From: Mycolicibacterium sphagni
Lineage (GTDB): Bacteria; Actinomycetota; Actinomycetes; Mycobacteriales; Mycobacteriaceae
Assembly: GCF_002250655.1 (NCBI RefSeq)
Contig: NZ_NOZR01000019.1
Coordinates: forward strand, 1 to 64,000
Reading direction: 5' to 3'
Length of the DNA stretch: 64,000 nucleotides
Positions 29,189 through 38,058 of the stretch are shown piece by piece. The position numbers and the translations under genes are program-made. Below the pieces are notes generated by a model. It ran no database searches. It saw nothing but the letters and a program-made list of their open reading frames with translations, and was not told where the DNA came from. The stretch's first letter is position 1; every line of letters starts with the position of its first letter.

Positions 29189-29899
29189 TTACATGCTGTG
29201 TTGCAGCAGAACATCGCCGGTATCGGCTTTGACCACCTGCACAGCGGCGATCTTCTCCATCGGCATCGACGTGCTGCCGGTCGGCGAGGCCGACTCGCCT
29301 TCGCGGGCCATCCACGTCGCCAGCTGGACGCGGCTGCCGTCGCGGCCGACCGCATACATCACCAGCTTGTCGCTGTCGTCAGCGTCGTCGTCGCCGATTT
29401 CCTCGTGGTACGTGCACGTCATCTCGACGTGGGTGCCCCACCCCATCGGAATCACCTGTACCGACGCCTCGAACGACGACGGCGTGACCGGCGTCATGCT
29501 CGCTGCCGCCGATACCTGCGACGTGGCGGGCGGCGCCTCGAACGGTGCCGGCTTGATCGCAACGAGGATCCCGACGGCCAGCACCGCGGCTGCCGCGGCG
29601 GCCACCGTCCAGGTGATCCACCGTCCGCGCCGACGCCGGCGCCGTACCTCGAAGAGGATGCCGTCGAGCAGCTGGGGACGCAGCGGGGGCGGTTCGGTAT
29701 CGCCGGTGTCGATCGCGGCCACCTCGTCGGCGCTGAGCATGGCCAGCAGGGCGGGCATGCCGCTGAGCTCGCCGACTGCCGCTCGGCAGGGCACGCATCC
29801 GGCCAAGTGCAGTTCGTATTCGCGGCGCTCGTTGCTCGACAGCGACCCCAACACGTAGGCGGCGTCCCACGTCTCGTACAGATCGTTCGGATCCTTCAC
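29189..29899 (-). CDS. rslA: anti-sigma factor RslA
   Basis: 236 residues from a GTG that overlaps the sigL stop (GTGA). N-terminal zinc anti-sigma domain with His31, Cys35 and Cys38 (YELHLAGCVPCRAAVGEL), a basic RRRRRRGR stop, one membrane helix (residues about 95-117, TVAAAAAAVLAVGILVAI) and an extracytoplasmic domain of about 115 residues. In M. tuberculosis RslA holds SigL and releases it when the zinc site is oxidised. The open frame reaching 30352 would read through sigL. Confidence 0.92.
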   Translation of the reverse strand: MKDPNDLYETWDAAYVLGSLSSNERREYELHLAGCVPCRAAVGELSGMPALLAMLSADEVAAIDTGDTEPPPLRPQLLDGILFEVRRRRRRGRWITWTVAAAAAAVLAVGILVAIKPAPFEAPPATSQVSAAASMTPVTPSSFEASVQVIPMGWGTHVEMTCTYHEEIGDDDADDSDKLVMYAVGRDGSRVQLATWMAREGESASPTGSTSMPMEKIAAVQVVKADTGDVLLQHSM

Positions 29900-30411
29900 C
29901 GGGTCACCCCCATTTCCTGCAACGTCAGGCGAAGCGCACGCACCGCGTAGTGCAGCCTCGACTTCACCGTCCCCTCGGCGATCTGAAGGTCGGCCGCGAT
30001 CTGCGCCGTCGTCCAGCCAAGATAATAGGAACGGCGGACGACAGCCCGATGGTCGGGCGACAGCTGAGCCAGCGCATCGCCGATCAACAGCCGGTCCAAT
30101 GCCGTGTTGACCTCGTCGGGCCCGGCGGGCTCGGGGGCCCCCTCGGTGTCCAGCGAGTCGGTTTCCCGGCGATACCGGGCACTGCGGCGTTCGTCGATGA
30201 TCATGTTGCGAGCGACGGTGAACAGCCACGCCCGTGCAGAACGCTCGGCGTCGCCGGCCACCTCGGGGTGTTGCCAGGCCCGCAGCAGCGTCTCCTGGAC
30301 CACATCTTCGGCACGCGCGGGATCCCCGGTGAGTCGCAGCGCATAGCGCCATAGGGCGGCGGCATGCTCCTGGTAGAGCACCCGCACCAACGCCGCTTCC
30401 GGGTCGTCCAT
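29896..30411 (-). CDS. sigL: ECF sigma factor SigL
   Basis: 171 residues, compact ECF sigma. Region 2: RYALRLTGDPARAEDVVQET then LRAWQHPE and RAWLFTVARNMIIDERR. Region 4: LSPDHRAVVRRSYYLGWTTA followed by the HTH QIAADLQIAEGTVKSRLHYA. Three tandem candidate starts (TTG 30417, ATG 30414, ATG 30411); GGGAGG is six bases from 30411, which is chosen. Followed by its anti-sigma factor with a four-base overlap and preceded by its own consensus promoter. In M. tuberculosis SigL controls envelope and secreted-protein genes and polyketide loci. Confidence 0.93.
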   Translation of the reverse strand: MDDPEAALVRVLYQEHAAALWRYALRLTGDPARAEDVVQETLLRAWQHPEVAGDAERSARAWLFTVARNMIIDERRSARYRRETDSLDTEGAPEPAGPDEVNTALDRLLIGDALAQLSPDHRAVVRRSYYLGWTTAQIAADLQIAEGTVKSRLHYAVRALRLTLQEMGVTR

Positions 30412-30429
30412 CATCAACCTCCCGGCAGA

Positions 30430-30457
30430 GACACGTAACCGGTGGGTGTCTGGTTCA
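30430..30457 (-). promoter_or_regulatory. autoregulatory SigL promoter
   Basis: TGAACC (30457-30452), 16 bases, CGTGTC (30435-30430) on the minus strand, about 19 bases upstream of the sigL ATG. It is identical in both hexamers and spacing to the promoter of the operon at 29030, so sigL-rslA is predicted to be autoregulated. Confidence 0.88.
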
Positions 30458-30489
30458 CCGTATGCGCCACAGCGCGCGGTGAACCAGGA

Positions 30490-31287
30490 CTAGATCGTGA
30501 GGATTCGCGGCCCGTCATCGGTGACCGCGACGGTGTGCTCCCAGTGCGCAGCGCGTGACCCGTCCGCCGTGACGACGGTCCATTCGTCAGCCAGGATCCG
30601 GGTCTTGGTGGTGCCCAAGGTCAGCATCGGCTCGATTGCCAGCACCGAACCGGCGACCAGCAGCGGTCCGCGGCCGGGCTCGCCCTCGTTGGGCAGGAAC
30701 GGGTCCATGTGCATCTGCCGGCCGATGCCGTGCCCGCCATAACCCGCGACGATGCCGAACCGCCGGCCGAACGTGCGCTCGGCGGCGTGGGTGCCGGTCT
30801 CGATGGCGTGGGAGACGTCGGTGAGGCGGTTGCCGGGGATCATCGCCGCGATCCCGGCTTCCATGGACTGCTTTGTCGCGGCCGACAACGCCTCGTCCAT
30901 CGCGATCAGCGGGCCGATCCCAAAGGTGACGGCGGCATCGCCGTGCCAGCCCTCGATGATCGCCCCGCAGTCGATCGACGCCAGATCGCCGGCCGCCAAC
31001 TTCTCGTCCTGCGTCGGAATACCATGCACCACACGGTCATTGACTGACGAGCAGATGCTGGCCGGATAGCCGTGGTAGCCCAAAAACGAAGGGATGCCGT
31101 TGGCTTCGCGGATTACGGTCTCGGCGACGTCGTCGAGTTCCTTGGTGGACACCCCGGGTGCGGCGGCGGCCTGGACCGCACGAAGCGCAGCGGCCACCAC
31201 GGACCCGGCAGCGGCCATCGCGTCCAACTCGCCCGGTGTGCGGGCGGGGACGGTTTTGCGGTTGCGCAGTCCGGGCAGCGAGACCAT
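30490..31287 (-). CDS. mapA: methionine aminopeptidase type I
   Basis: 265 residues. Metal ligands in order: Asp residues in SIDCGAIIEGWHGDAAVTF, His in GYGGHGIGRQMH, Glu in VLAIEPMLT and Glu in HWEHTVAVTDDG. GYPASICSSVNDRVVHGIP is the class signature. Removes initiator Met from nascent proteins in the cytoplasm. Lies six bases downstream of adk in the secY-adk-mapA order. Confidence 0.96.
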   Translation of the reverse strand: MVSLPGLRNRKTVPARTPGELDAMAAAGSVVAAALRAVQAAAAPGVSTKELDDVAETVIREANGIPSFLGYHGYPASICSSVNDRVVHGIPTQDEKLAAGDLASIDCGAIIEGWHGDAAVTFGIGPLIAMDEALSAATKQSMEAGIAAMIPGNRLTDVSHAIETGTHAAERTFGRRFGIVAGYGGHGIGRQMHMDPFLPNEGEPGRGPLLVAGSVLAIEPMLTLGTTKTRILADEWTVVTADGSRAAHWEHTVAVTDDGPRILTI

Positions 31288-31293
31288 CGAGAT

Positions 31294-31839
31294 TTAGCGG
31301 CCGAGTGCGTGCAGCGCCCGGGCGAACACTTCGTCAAGGCCGCCGACGGCGTCAACGGTCTTGAGTTCGTCCTGGTAGTAGTCCAGCAGCGGTGCGGTCT
31401 CGTCGCGGTAGACCTTGAACCGGTTGCGGATGGTCTCTTCTTTGTCGTCGTCGCGGCCGCGCGCCATCAGCCGGGTGACCAGCTCGTCTTCGGGCACCCG
31501 GAACTCGACGACGGCGTCCAGCTTGAGGCTGCGCCGGCTGAGCATCTGCTTGAGGGCGTCGGCCTGCTCCACCGAGCGGGGGAATCCGTCGAGGATGAAT
31601 CCGTCGGCCACGTCCCCATCGTCGAGCCTGTCGTCGACCAGCGCGTTGGTCAGGGTGGCGGGCACCAGATCACCGGCGTCGAGGTACTTCTTGGCCTCCA
31701 GGCCGAGCTCGGTGCCCTCGCCGATGTTGTGCCGGAACAGATCGCCGGTCGAGATGTGGGGGACCCCGAGCTTGTCCGCCAGCTTGGCCGCCTGAGTTCC
31801 CTTACCCGCGCCAGGCGGGCCAAGCAAAACAATTCTCAC
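31294..31839 (-). CDS. adk: adenylate kinase
   Basis: 181 residues. P-loop LGPPGAGKGTQA, AMP-binding HISTGDLFR, signature FILDGFPRSVEQADAL, then LMARGRDDDKEETIRNRF; the LID is the short form without zinc Cys, as in mycobacteria. GTG start overlaps the secY stop (GTGA). Interconverts ATP+AMP and ADP. Confidence 0.96.
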   Translation of the reverse strand: MRIVLLGPPGAGKGTQAAKLADKLGVPHISTGDLFRHNIGEGTELGLEAKKYLDAGDLVPATLTNALVDDRLDDGDVADGFILDGFPRSVEQADALKQMLSRRSLKLDAVVEFRVPEDELVTRLMARGRDDDKEETIRNRFKVYRDETAPLLDYYQDELKTVDAVGGLDEVFARALHALGR

Positions 31840-33161
31840 TTCAGGAACCCTTCGTAGTTGCGCTGCATGAGCTGGCTCTCGATCTGTTTGACCGTATCCA
31901 AGCCGACGCCAATCATGATCAGAACCGCTGTGCCGCCGAACGGCAAGTTCTGGACACCGCCACTGTTACCCATCTGCAGGAACAGGTTCGGCAGAACGGC
32001 GATCACACCCAGGTAGATCGAGCCGGGAAGGGTGATCCGATTTAACACGTAACGCAGGTAGTCGGCGGTGGGCTTGCCCGGTCGGATACCGGGGATGAAC
32101 CCGCCGAACTTCTTCATCTCATCGGCACGCTCATCGGGGTTGAACGTGATCGACACATAGAAGTAGGTGAAGAAGATGATCAGGCCGAAGTAGATGCCGA
32201 TGTACACCGGGTCGGCGGGGTTCGTGAGGTAGTTCGCGACGAACCGATCCCACCAGCCGTTGCTCGGGGTGGTGCGGCCGCTCTGGATCAGCTGAGTGAT
32301 CAGGTGCGGGATGTAGATCAGCGATGAGGCGAAGATGACCGGGATAACGCCGGCCTGGTTGACCTTCAGCGGCAGATAGGTCGACGTGCCGCCGTACATC
32401 CGGCGGCCGACCATGCGCTTGGCGTACTGGACCGGGATACGGCGCTGTCCCTGCTCGACGAAGACGACGCCGATGATGATCAGCAGGGCCGCCGCGCAGA
32501 CGGCGGTGAAGACCAGGCCGCCGCGGCCGTCCAGGATGCTCTTGCCTTCAGCGGGGATGCGGGCGGCGATGCCGGCGAAGATCAGCAGCGACATGCCGTT
32601 GCCGACGCCGCGCTCGGTGACCAGCTCGCCCATCCACATCACCAGCGCCGCTCCCGCGGTCATCACCAGCACGATGATGACCAGGGAGAAGATGCTGGTG
32701 CTCTGCAGGATGTCCAGGGAGCAGCCCTGCAGCAGGCCGCCGTTGGCGGCCAGGGCCACGATGCTGGTGGCCTGCAAGATAGCCAGGGCGATCGCCAGGT
32801 ACCGCGTGTACTGGGTCATCTTGGCCTGGCCGGCCTGACCTTCTTTACGCAGCTGTTCGAACCGCGGGATCACCACCGTCAGCAGCTGCACGATGATGCT
32901 GGCGGTGATGTAGGGCATTACGCCCACCGCGAACACGGTCAACTGCAGCAGTGCGCCGCCGGAGAACAGGTTGATCAGCGAGTAGATCTGACCCCCGCTG
33001 CCGCCGCTGACCTGCTCGATGCACTGATGGATGTTCTTGTAGTTGACCCCGGGGGACGGCAGCGATGCGCCGGCCCGGTACAGGATCACCACGCCCAGGG
33101 TGAACAGAATCTTTCGCCTCAGGTCGGCCGTCCTGAGCGAAGAGATGAAAGCCGAGAGCAC
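31836..33161 (-). CDS. secY: protein translocase subunit SecY
   Basis: 441 residues with ten membrane helices. Plug and pore features: YRAGASLPSPGVNY, GGALLQLTVFAVGVMPYITA (SecY signature 1), MWMGELVTERGVGNGMSLLI (signature 2), and cytoplasmic loops around RRIPVQYAKR and FNPDERADEMKKFGGFIPGI. Forms the SecYEG channel. GTG start at 33161 with GGAAGA upstream. Separated from the spc operon in this genus by the methyltransferases, LCP protein and SppA. Confidence 0.97.
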   Translation of the reverse strand: MLSAFISSLRTADLRRKILFTLGVVILYRAGASLPSPGVNYKNIHQCIEQVSGGSGGQIYSLINLFSGGALLQLTVFAVGVMPYITASIIVQLLTVVIPRFEQLRKEGQAGQAKMTQYTRYLAIALAILQATSIVALAANGGLLQGCSLDILQSTSIFSLVIIVLVMTAGAALVMWMGELVTERGVGNGMSLLIFAGIAARIPAEGKSILDGRGGLVFTAVCAAALLIIIGVVFVEQGQRRIPVQYAKRMVGRRMYGGTSTYLPLKVNQAGVIPVIFASSLIYIPHLITQLIQSGRTTPSNGWWDRFVANYLTNPADPVYIGIYFGLIIFFTYFYVSITFNPDERADEMKKFGGFIPGIRPGKPTADYLRYVLNRITLPGSIYLGVIAVLPNLFLQMGNSGGVQNLPFGGTAVLIMIGVGLDTVKQIESQLMQRNYEGFLK

Positions 33162-33445
33162 TCTTCCTCCTGGGCAGCCGGACGTGAGTCTCAGCGTGCC
33201 AATGGGGCTGGTCTGGCCAGCGTTCGGGTAATCCTGCCTTGCACCGATCGCCGCCAGGTTTCCCCCTGCAGCATCGCGCGCTCAAACAGTCTACGAGAGT
33301 AACAGTTGGCCCAGGCAGGGCGGGAATCCGTGGATCGGTACCGCCGAGGCCATCGCGCTCACAGAGGTCTCCCAGCCGGAATCACGTACAGTCAATACTG
33401 GTTATATTGGCTAAGTATAAATTGCGGATGTAAAGGGCTCTGGAT
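33162..33445. promoter_or_regulatory. divergent region between secY and methyltransferase genes
   Basis: 284 bases. Most is ordinary GC-rich DNA. At 33391-33424 there is a sharply AT-rich stretch containing overlapping repeats (CAATA/TATTG and ATACT/AGTAT inverted pairs) and TATAAAT, about 25 bases upstream of the first methyltransferase ATG; this is the probable promoter and operator of the five-gene array. I could not pick a secure secY promoter. Confidence 0.5.
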
Positions 33446-34369
33446 ATGACGCGTACCGAGAACGACACCTGGGATTTGGCGTCCAGCGTGGGAGCCACCG
33501 CGACCTTGGTCGCCGCAGCCCGCGCCGCGGCCAGCCGGGAGGCCGAACCCCTGATCGACGATCCCTTCGCCGAACCACTGGTGCGGGCCGTCGGCATCGA
33601 CTTCTTCACCAAGATGGCACTCGGTGACCTCCACACCCCCGACGACCAGTCGGCCATGGGCGTCAACCGGATGACCGACAACATGGCGGTCCGGACGAAG
33701 TTCTTCGACGAGTTCTTCCTCGGCGCCGCCGGAGCCGCTGGGGTCCGCCAGGTGGTCATCCTGGCGTCGGGACTCGACTCCCGCGCCTACCGGCTGGACT
33801 GGCCGGCCGGCATGGTGGTCTTCGAGATCGACCAGCCGGAGGTCATCGCGTTCAAGACCCAGACCCTGGCCGACCAGGGTGCCGCGCCGACGTGCGATCG
33901 CCGCCCGGTAGCCATGGATCTGCGCAACGACTGGGCCAGCGCACTGCGCGAGGCCGGGTTCGACCCGCAGGCGCCGACCGCGTGGAGCGCCGAAGGCCTG
34001 CTGGGCTATCTCCCCCCGGAAGCGCAGGACCGCCTGCTGGACACCGTCACCGAGCTGTCCGCGCCGGGCAGCCGGATCGCCATCGACACCGCACCCCCGT
34101 CCAATGCGGAGGAAAGCGAAGAGTCGCGCGAGAAGATGGAGACGATGTCGGCGCACTGGCGCGACAACGGCTTCGACCTTGATTTCGCCAGCCTGGTCTA
34201 CCTGGGTGAGCGCAACGAGGCCCGCGACTACCTCGCCGGCCACGGCTGGAATGTCAGCAGCTACCCCGTCAACGAATTGCTGGCCGCCGGCCAGCGGGAC
34301 ACCTTCGACGAGGACGAACCGATGAGCAATATGTACTACCTCAGCGCCGTCTACGGCGACGCCCGATGA
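33446..34369 (+). CDS. SAM-dependent methyltransferase, array copy 1
   Basis: 307 residues of the mycobacterial family TIGR00027 (leucine carboxyl methyltransferase-like fold). N-terminal DTWDLASSVGATATLVAAAR, the SAM loop VVILASGLDSRAYRLDWP, an acidic strand end FEIDQPEVIAFK, and TAWSAEGLLGYLPPEAQDRL with the typical DLRNDW before it. Substrates of this family are unknown; lipids, polyketides or peptidyl carboxylates are proposed. First of five tandem paralogues and overlaps copy 2 by four bases. Confidence 0.88.
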   Translation: MTRTENDTWDLASSVGATATLVAAARAAASREAEPLIDDPFAEPLVRAVGIDFFTKMALGDLHTPDDQSAMGVNRMTDNMAVRTKFFDEFFLGAAGAAGVRQVVILASGLDSRAYRLDWPAGMVVFEIDQPEVIAFKTQTLADQGAAPTCDRRPVAMDLRNDWASALREAGFDPQAPTAWSAEGLLGYLPPEAQDRLLDTVTELSAPGSRIAIDTAPPSNAEESEESREKMETMSAHWRDNGFDLDFASLVYLGERNEARDYLAGHGWNVSSYPVNELLAAGQRDTFDEDEPMSNMYYLSAVYGDAR

Positions 34370-35271
34370 GCCGCAGCGACGCCGACTCCTGGGACCTGGC
34401 CACCAGCGTCGGGACCACGGCGACCATGGTGGCCGCAGCCCGCGCGGTCGCCAGCCGCGAGGACAACGCACTTATCGACGACCCGTTCGCGGCGCCGCTG
34501 GTGCGCGCCGTCGGCATCGACATCTTCACCAAGATGGTCGACGGTGACATTGATCTCGCGGCTGTCGACACCGGCGACACCGCCCAGGCCCTCACCGACG
34601 TGATGGCGGTGCGAACCCGATTCTTTGACGACTTCTTCCTCGACGCCGCCAAGGCTGGGGTGCGGCAGGCCGTTATCCTGGCTTCCGGCTTGGACTCTCG
34701 GCCCTACCGCCTGGACTGGCCGGCCGGCACCGTGGTCTACGAGATCGACCAACCCCAGGTCATCGAGTTCAAGACCGCAACACTGGCCGCACTGGGCGCC
34801 TCTCCCACGGCCGAACTCCGCACGGTGAGTGTCGATTTGCGCGACGACTGGCCGGCAACCTTACGCGCCAACGGTTTCGACGAGACGAAGCCGACGGCGT
34901 GGAGTGCCGAGGGGCTGCTGATGTACCTCCCGCCAGACGCCCAGGACCGGCTCTTCGACAACATCACCGCGTTGAGCCCGGCCGGCAGCCGGATCGCCAC
35001 CGAGTACCACCCCGACGCCGGCGCCGCCCTTGCTGACCGCTCCGCCGCGGTCAGCGACCGATGGCGGGACATGGGGCTCGACCTCAACCTGAGCGACCTG
35101 TTCTATAAGGGCGAGCGCAATCCCGCCATCGACTACCTCGCCAACCATGGCTGGGAGGTCAATGGGCGCAGCCGCGTAGAGATGTTCGCGCACTACGGGC
35201 GCGCCTTCCCCACTGGGGATCTGAGCAAGTCCCTGAGTAATTCGTTGTCCGTCACCGCAATCCGGAAGTAA
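34366..35271 (+). CDS. SAM-dependent methyltransferase, array copy 2
   Basis: 301 residues, same architecture as copy 1: DSWDLATSVGTTATMVAAAR, AVILASGLDSRPYRLDWP, YEIDQPQVIEFK and TAWSAEGLLMYLPPDAQDRL. ATG overlaps the stop of copy 1. The C-terminal third, which usually sets substrate choice, differs clearly from the other copies (VNGRSRVEMFAHYGRAFP), so it may act on a different substrate. Confidence 0.88.
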   Translation: MSRSDADSWDLATSVGTTATMVAAARAVASREDNALIDDPFAAPLVRAVGIDIFTKMVDGDIDLAAVDTGDTAQALTDVMAVRTRFFDDFFLDAAKAGVRQAVILASGLDSRPYRLDWPAGTVVYEIDQPQVIEFKTATLAALGASPTAELRTVSVDLRDDWPATLRANGFDETKPTAWSAEGLLMYLPPDAQDRLFDNITALSPAGSRIATEYHPDAGAALADRSAAVSDRWRDMGLDLNLSDLFYKGERNPAIDYLANHGWEVNGRSRVEMFAHYGRAFPTGDLSKSLSNSLSVTAIRK

Positions 35272-35275
35272 CCCC

Positions 35276-36199
35276 ATGAGCGAATCGATCCGATACGACG
35301 GCGACACCTGGGACCTGGCTTCCAGTGTGGGCGCCACCGCGACCTCGGTCGCGGCATCCCGCGCGCTGGCCTCCCAGGGACCCGACGCACTCATCCACGA
35401 CCCCTATGCCGATGCACTGGTCAAGGCTGTCGGCGTGGACTACCTGATCCGGATGGCCAACGGTGAGGCCAGCATCGAGGACGACCCGATGCTCAACCGC
35501 CGCCGGATGACCGAACAGATCGCGGTTCGGACCCGGTTCTTCGACGACGTCTTCACAAACGCGGCTCGCGACGGCATCAACCAGGCAGTGATCCTGGCCT
35601 CCGGGCTGGACACCCGCGCCTACCGGATGAGCTGGCCGGCCGGCGCCGTGGTGTTCGAACTCGACCAGCCCCAGGTCATCGAGTTCAAGTCCCGTGTGAT
35701 GGCCGATCAGGGCGTCTCCCCCACCGCCGAGCGGCGCGCGATCGGTGTCGACCTGCGGGACGACTGGCCGGCGGCCTTGCGGGAGAACGGCTTCGACGCC
35801 AATCAGCCGACTGTGTGGATCGCCGAAGGACTCTTGATCTATCTGCCACCCGAGGCGCAGGATCGGTTGTTGGACAGCGTCACCGCGCTGTCCGCCCCCG
35901 ACAGCCGGTTCGCCACCGAGTACATGGCCGCCGGAATGACACTGCCCGACAGCTGGCGCGAGCGGTTCAAGAACTATTCGGCGCGCATCGGCTCGGACAT
36001 CGACCTGCCCGCACTGTTCTACGACGGCGAGCGCAACGCGGTGGGCGACTATCTGGGTGAGCGCGGCTGGCGGATCAACGTCCAGACCACCCGGGAATCG
36101 TATGCCGCCAACGGTTTCGAGCTGCCTGACGACGAGATGGCAGTCGAATTCAGTGACAGCGCCGGTTACCTGACCGCGACCCGCGCCAGGGCGCAGTGA
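35276..36199 (+). CDS. SAM-dependent methyltransferase, array copy 3
   Basis: 307 residues: DTWDLASSVGATATSVAASR, AVILASGLDTRAYRMSWP, FELDQPQVIEFKS, TVWIAEGLLIYLPPEAQDRL. Four bases separate it from copy 2. Its C-terminus (QTTRESYAANGFELPDDEMA) is closest to that of copy 4, suggesting these two are the more recent duplication. Confidence 0.88.
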   Translation: MSESIRYDGDTWDLASSVGATATSVAASRALASQGPDALIHDPYADALVKAVGVDYLIRMANGEASIEDDPMLNRRRMTEQIAVRTRFFDDVFTNAARDGINQAVILASGLDTRAYRMSWPAGAVVFELDQPQVIEFKSRVMADQGVSPTAERRAIGVDLRDDWPAALRENGFDANQPTVWIAEGLLIYLPPEAQDRLLDSVTALSAPDSRFATEYMAAGMTLPDSWRERFKNYSARIGSDIDLPALFYDGERNAVGDYLGERGWRINVQTTRESYAANGFELPDDEMAVEFSDSAGYLTATRARAQ

Positions 36200-37110
36200 T
36201 GGCCCGCACCGACGGTGACACCTGGGATCTGGCCTCCGGAGTGGGCGCGACCGCAACAGCCGTTGCCGCGTCCCGAGCGCTGGCCAATCGGGCGACCCTG
36301 ATCGACGATCCGTGGGCTGAGCCGTTGGTCAAGGCCGTCGGCATGGAGGTGTTCCTGCGGATCCTCGACGGGAATATCGACAGTGACGACGCGGAATCTG
36401 ATCTGCGGCGGATGGCGCAGGGAATGGCCGTGCGCACACGCTATTTCGACGACTTCGTGATCGACGCCACGGCATCGGGCATCCGGCAGACCGTCATTCT
36501 GGCGTCGGGCCTCGACGCCAGGCCGTACCGGCTGACGTGGCCGGCGAGCACCGGTGTCTTCGAGATCGACCAACCCGGCGTCATCGATTTCAAGACGACC
36601 ACGCTGCGCAACCTGGGAGCCACCCCCACCGCCGACCTTCACACCATCGGAGTGGATCTGCGCGACGACTGGCCGGGCGCGTTGCGCGCCAGCGGATTCG
36701 ATCCAAGCCAGCCGACGGCGTGGATCGCCGAAGGCCTGCTGATCTATCTGCCGCCGGAAGCCCAGGACCGGTTGTTCGACCACATCACAGCACTGAGCCC
36801 GGTCGGCAGCAGGCTGGCCACCGAATTCATGCCCAGCATGGGGGCATTCACCGGAGAATCCGGCGAGCCCGATGACGACGGACAGGAACGCTGGCGAAAG
36901 CTCGGGTTCCACGACGACCTCGCCGATCTGGTGTATCACGGCGAACGTAGCCACGTGATCGATTATCTGAACGGGCTGGGCTGGCAGGTTACCGGCGATC
37001 TGATGCAGGAACTGTTCGAGGCCAACGGATTCGAGAGCCACGACGACGAAATGGCGGAGAAGTTCACTGGCTTCCAGTACATCTCGGCAGCTTTGACTTC
37101 GACGAACTAG
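36199..37110 (+). CDS. SAM-dependent methyltransferase, array copy 4
   Basis: 303 residues from the ATG at 36199, which overlaps the stop of copy 3 (TGATG); a GTG three bases earlier is possible. DTWDLASGVGATATAVAASR, TVILASGLDARPYRLTWP, FEIDQPGVIDFKT and TAWIAEGLLIYLPPEAQDRL. The C-terminus reads LFEANGFESHDDEMAEKFTG. No substrate can be named. Confidence 0.88.
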   Translation: MARTDGDTWDLASGVGATATAVAASRALANRATLIDDPWAEPLVKAVGMEVFLRILDGNIDSDDAESDLRRMAQGMAVRTRYFDDFVIDATASGIRQTVILASGLDARPYRLTWPASTGVFEIDQPGVIDFKTTTLRNLGATPTADLHTIGVDLRDDWPGALRASGFDPSQPTAWIAEGLLIYLPPEAQDRLFDHITALSPVGSRLATEFMPSMGAFTGESGEPDDDGQERWRKLGFHDDLADLVYHGERSHVIDYLNGLGWQVTGDLMQELFEANGFESHDDEMAEKFTGFQYISAALTSTN

Positions 37111-37118
37111 GAGACACA

Positions 37119-38033
37119 ATGGCACGCACTGACAACGACACCTGGGACCTGGCGTCCAGCGTGGGCACCACCGCGACAGCGGTGGCCGCCGGACGCGCGT
37201 TGGCGACCAAGGATCCACGAGGGCTGATCCATGATCCGTTCGCCGATCCACTCGTCCGCGCGGTCGGCGTCGACTTCTTCGTCAAGATGATCGACGGCGA
37301 ACTCGACGAAGCGTTGTTCAGCGATGTCGCACCCGAGCGGGTGCAGGGCATGATCGACGCAATGGCTGTGCGCACCAAGTTCTTCGACGACTACTTCACC
37401 TCGGCCACCGCCGACGGTACCCGTCAGGCGGTGATCCTAGCCTCGGGCCTGGACGCCCGCGCGTATCGGCTGCCGTGGCCGTCGGGCACGGTCGTGTTCG
37501 AGATCGACCAGCCCCAGGTGATCGAATTCAAAACCGGCGTTTTCGATGGATTGGGCGCCGCCCCGACCGCGCAACGCCACACCATCGGCATCGATCTGCG
37601 TGAGGACTGGCCCACCGCCCTGCAGGCAGCCGGTTTCGATGCCGCCGCGCCCACCGCATGGCTGGCCGAAGGACTACTCGTTTACCTCCCGCCGGAGGCC
37701 CAGGATCGGCTGTTCGACACGATCACCTCACTGAGCGCGCCCGGCAGCGCCGTGGCCACCGAATATGTGCCCGGTATCATCGATTTCGACCCGCAGGCCG
37801 GCACAGACATGACGTCCACCGCCCGCGATCACGGCTTGGACCTCGATATGGGGTCGCTCGTGTACACCGGCCCCCGCAGCCACGTGATCGAGTACCTGGG
37901 CGCCAAGGGCTGGGCCGTCACCGGCACTCCCGGCCCCGAGCTATTCCAGCGCAGTGGACTGCCGACGCCACCCGAGCAGGACGACAATAGCCCGTTCGGC
38001 GAGATCGTCTACGTCAGCGCCACTTTGAACTAG
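37119..38033 (+). CDS. SAM-dependent methyltransferase, array copy 5
   Basis: 304 residues with its own ribosome site (GGAGACACA before the ATG). DTWDLASSVGTTATAVAAGR, AVILASGLDARAYRLPWP, FEIDQPQVIEFKT and TAWLAEGLLVYLPPEAQDRL. The C-terminal part (ELFQRSGLPTPPEQDDNSP) differs from copies 1-4. Last of the array and convergent with the LCP gene. Confidence 0.88.
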   Translation: MARTDNDTWDLASSVGTTATAVAAGRALATKDPRGLIHDPFADPLVRAVGVDFFVKMIDGELDEALFSDVAPERVQGMIDAMAVRTKFFDDYFTSATADGTRQAVILASGLDARAYRLPWPSGTVVFEIDQPQVIEFKTGVFDGLGAAPTAQRHTIGIDLREDWPTALQAAGFDAAAPTAWLAEGLLVYLPPEAQDRLFDTITSLSAPGSAVATEYVPGIIDFDPQAGTDMTSTARDHGLDLDMGSLVYTGPRSHVIEYLGAKGWAVTGTPGPELFQRSGLPTPPEQDDNSPFGEIVYVSATLN

Positions 38034-38058
38034 ACGCTGCGCCAGCACATCTTGGGCG

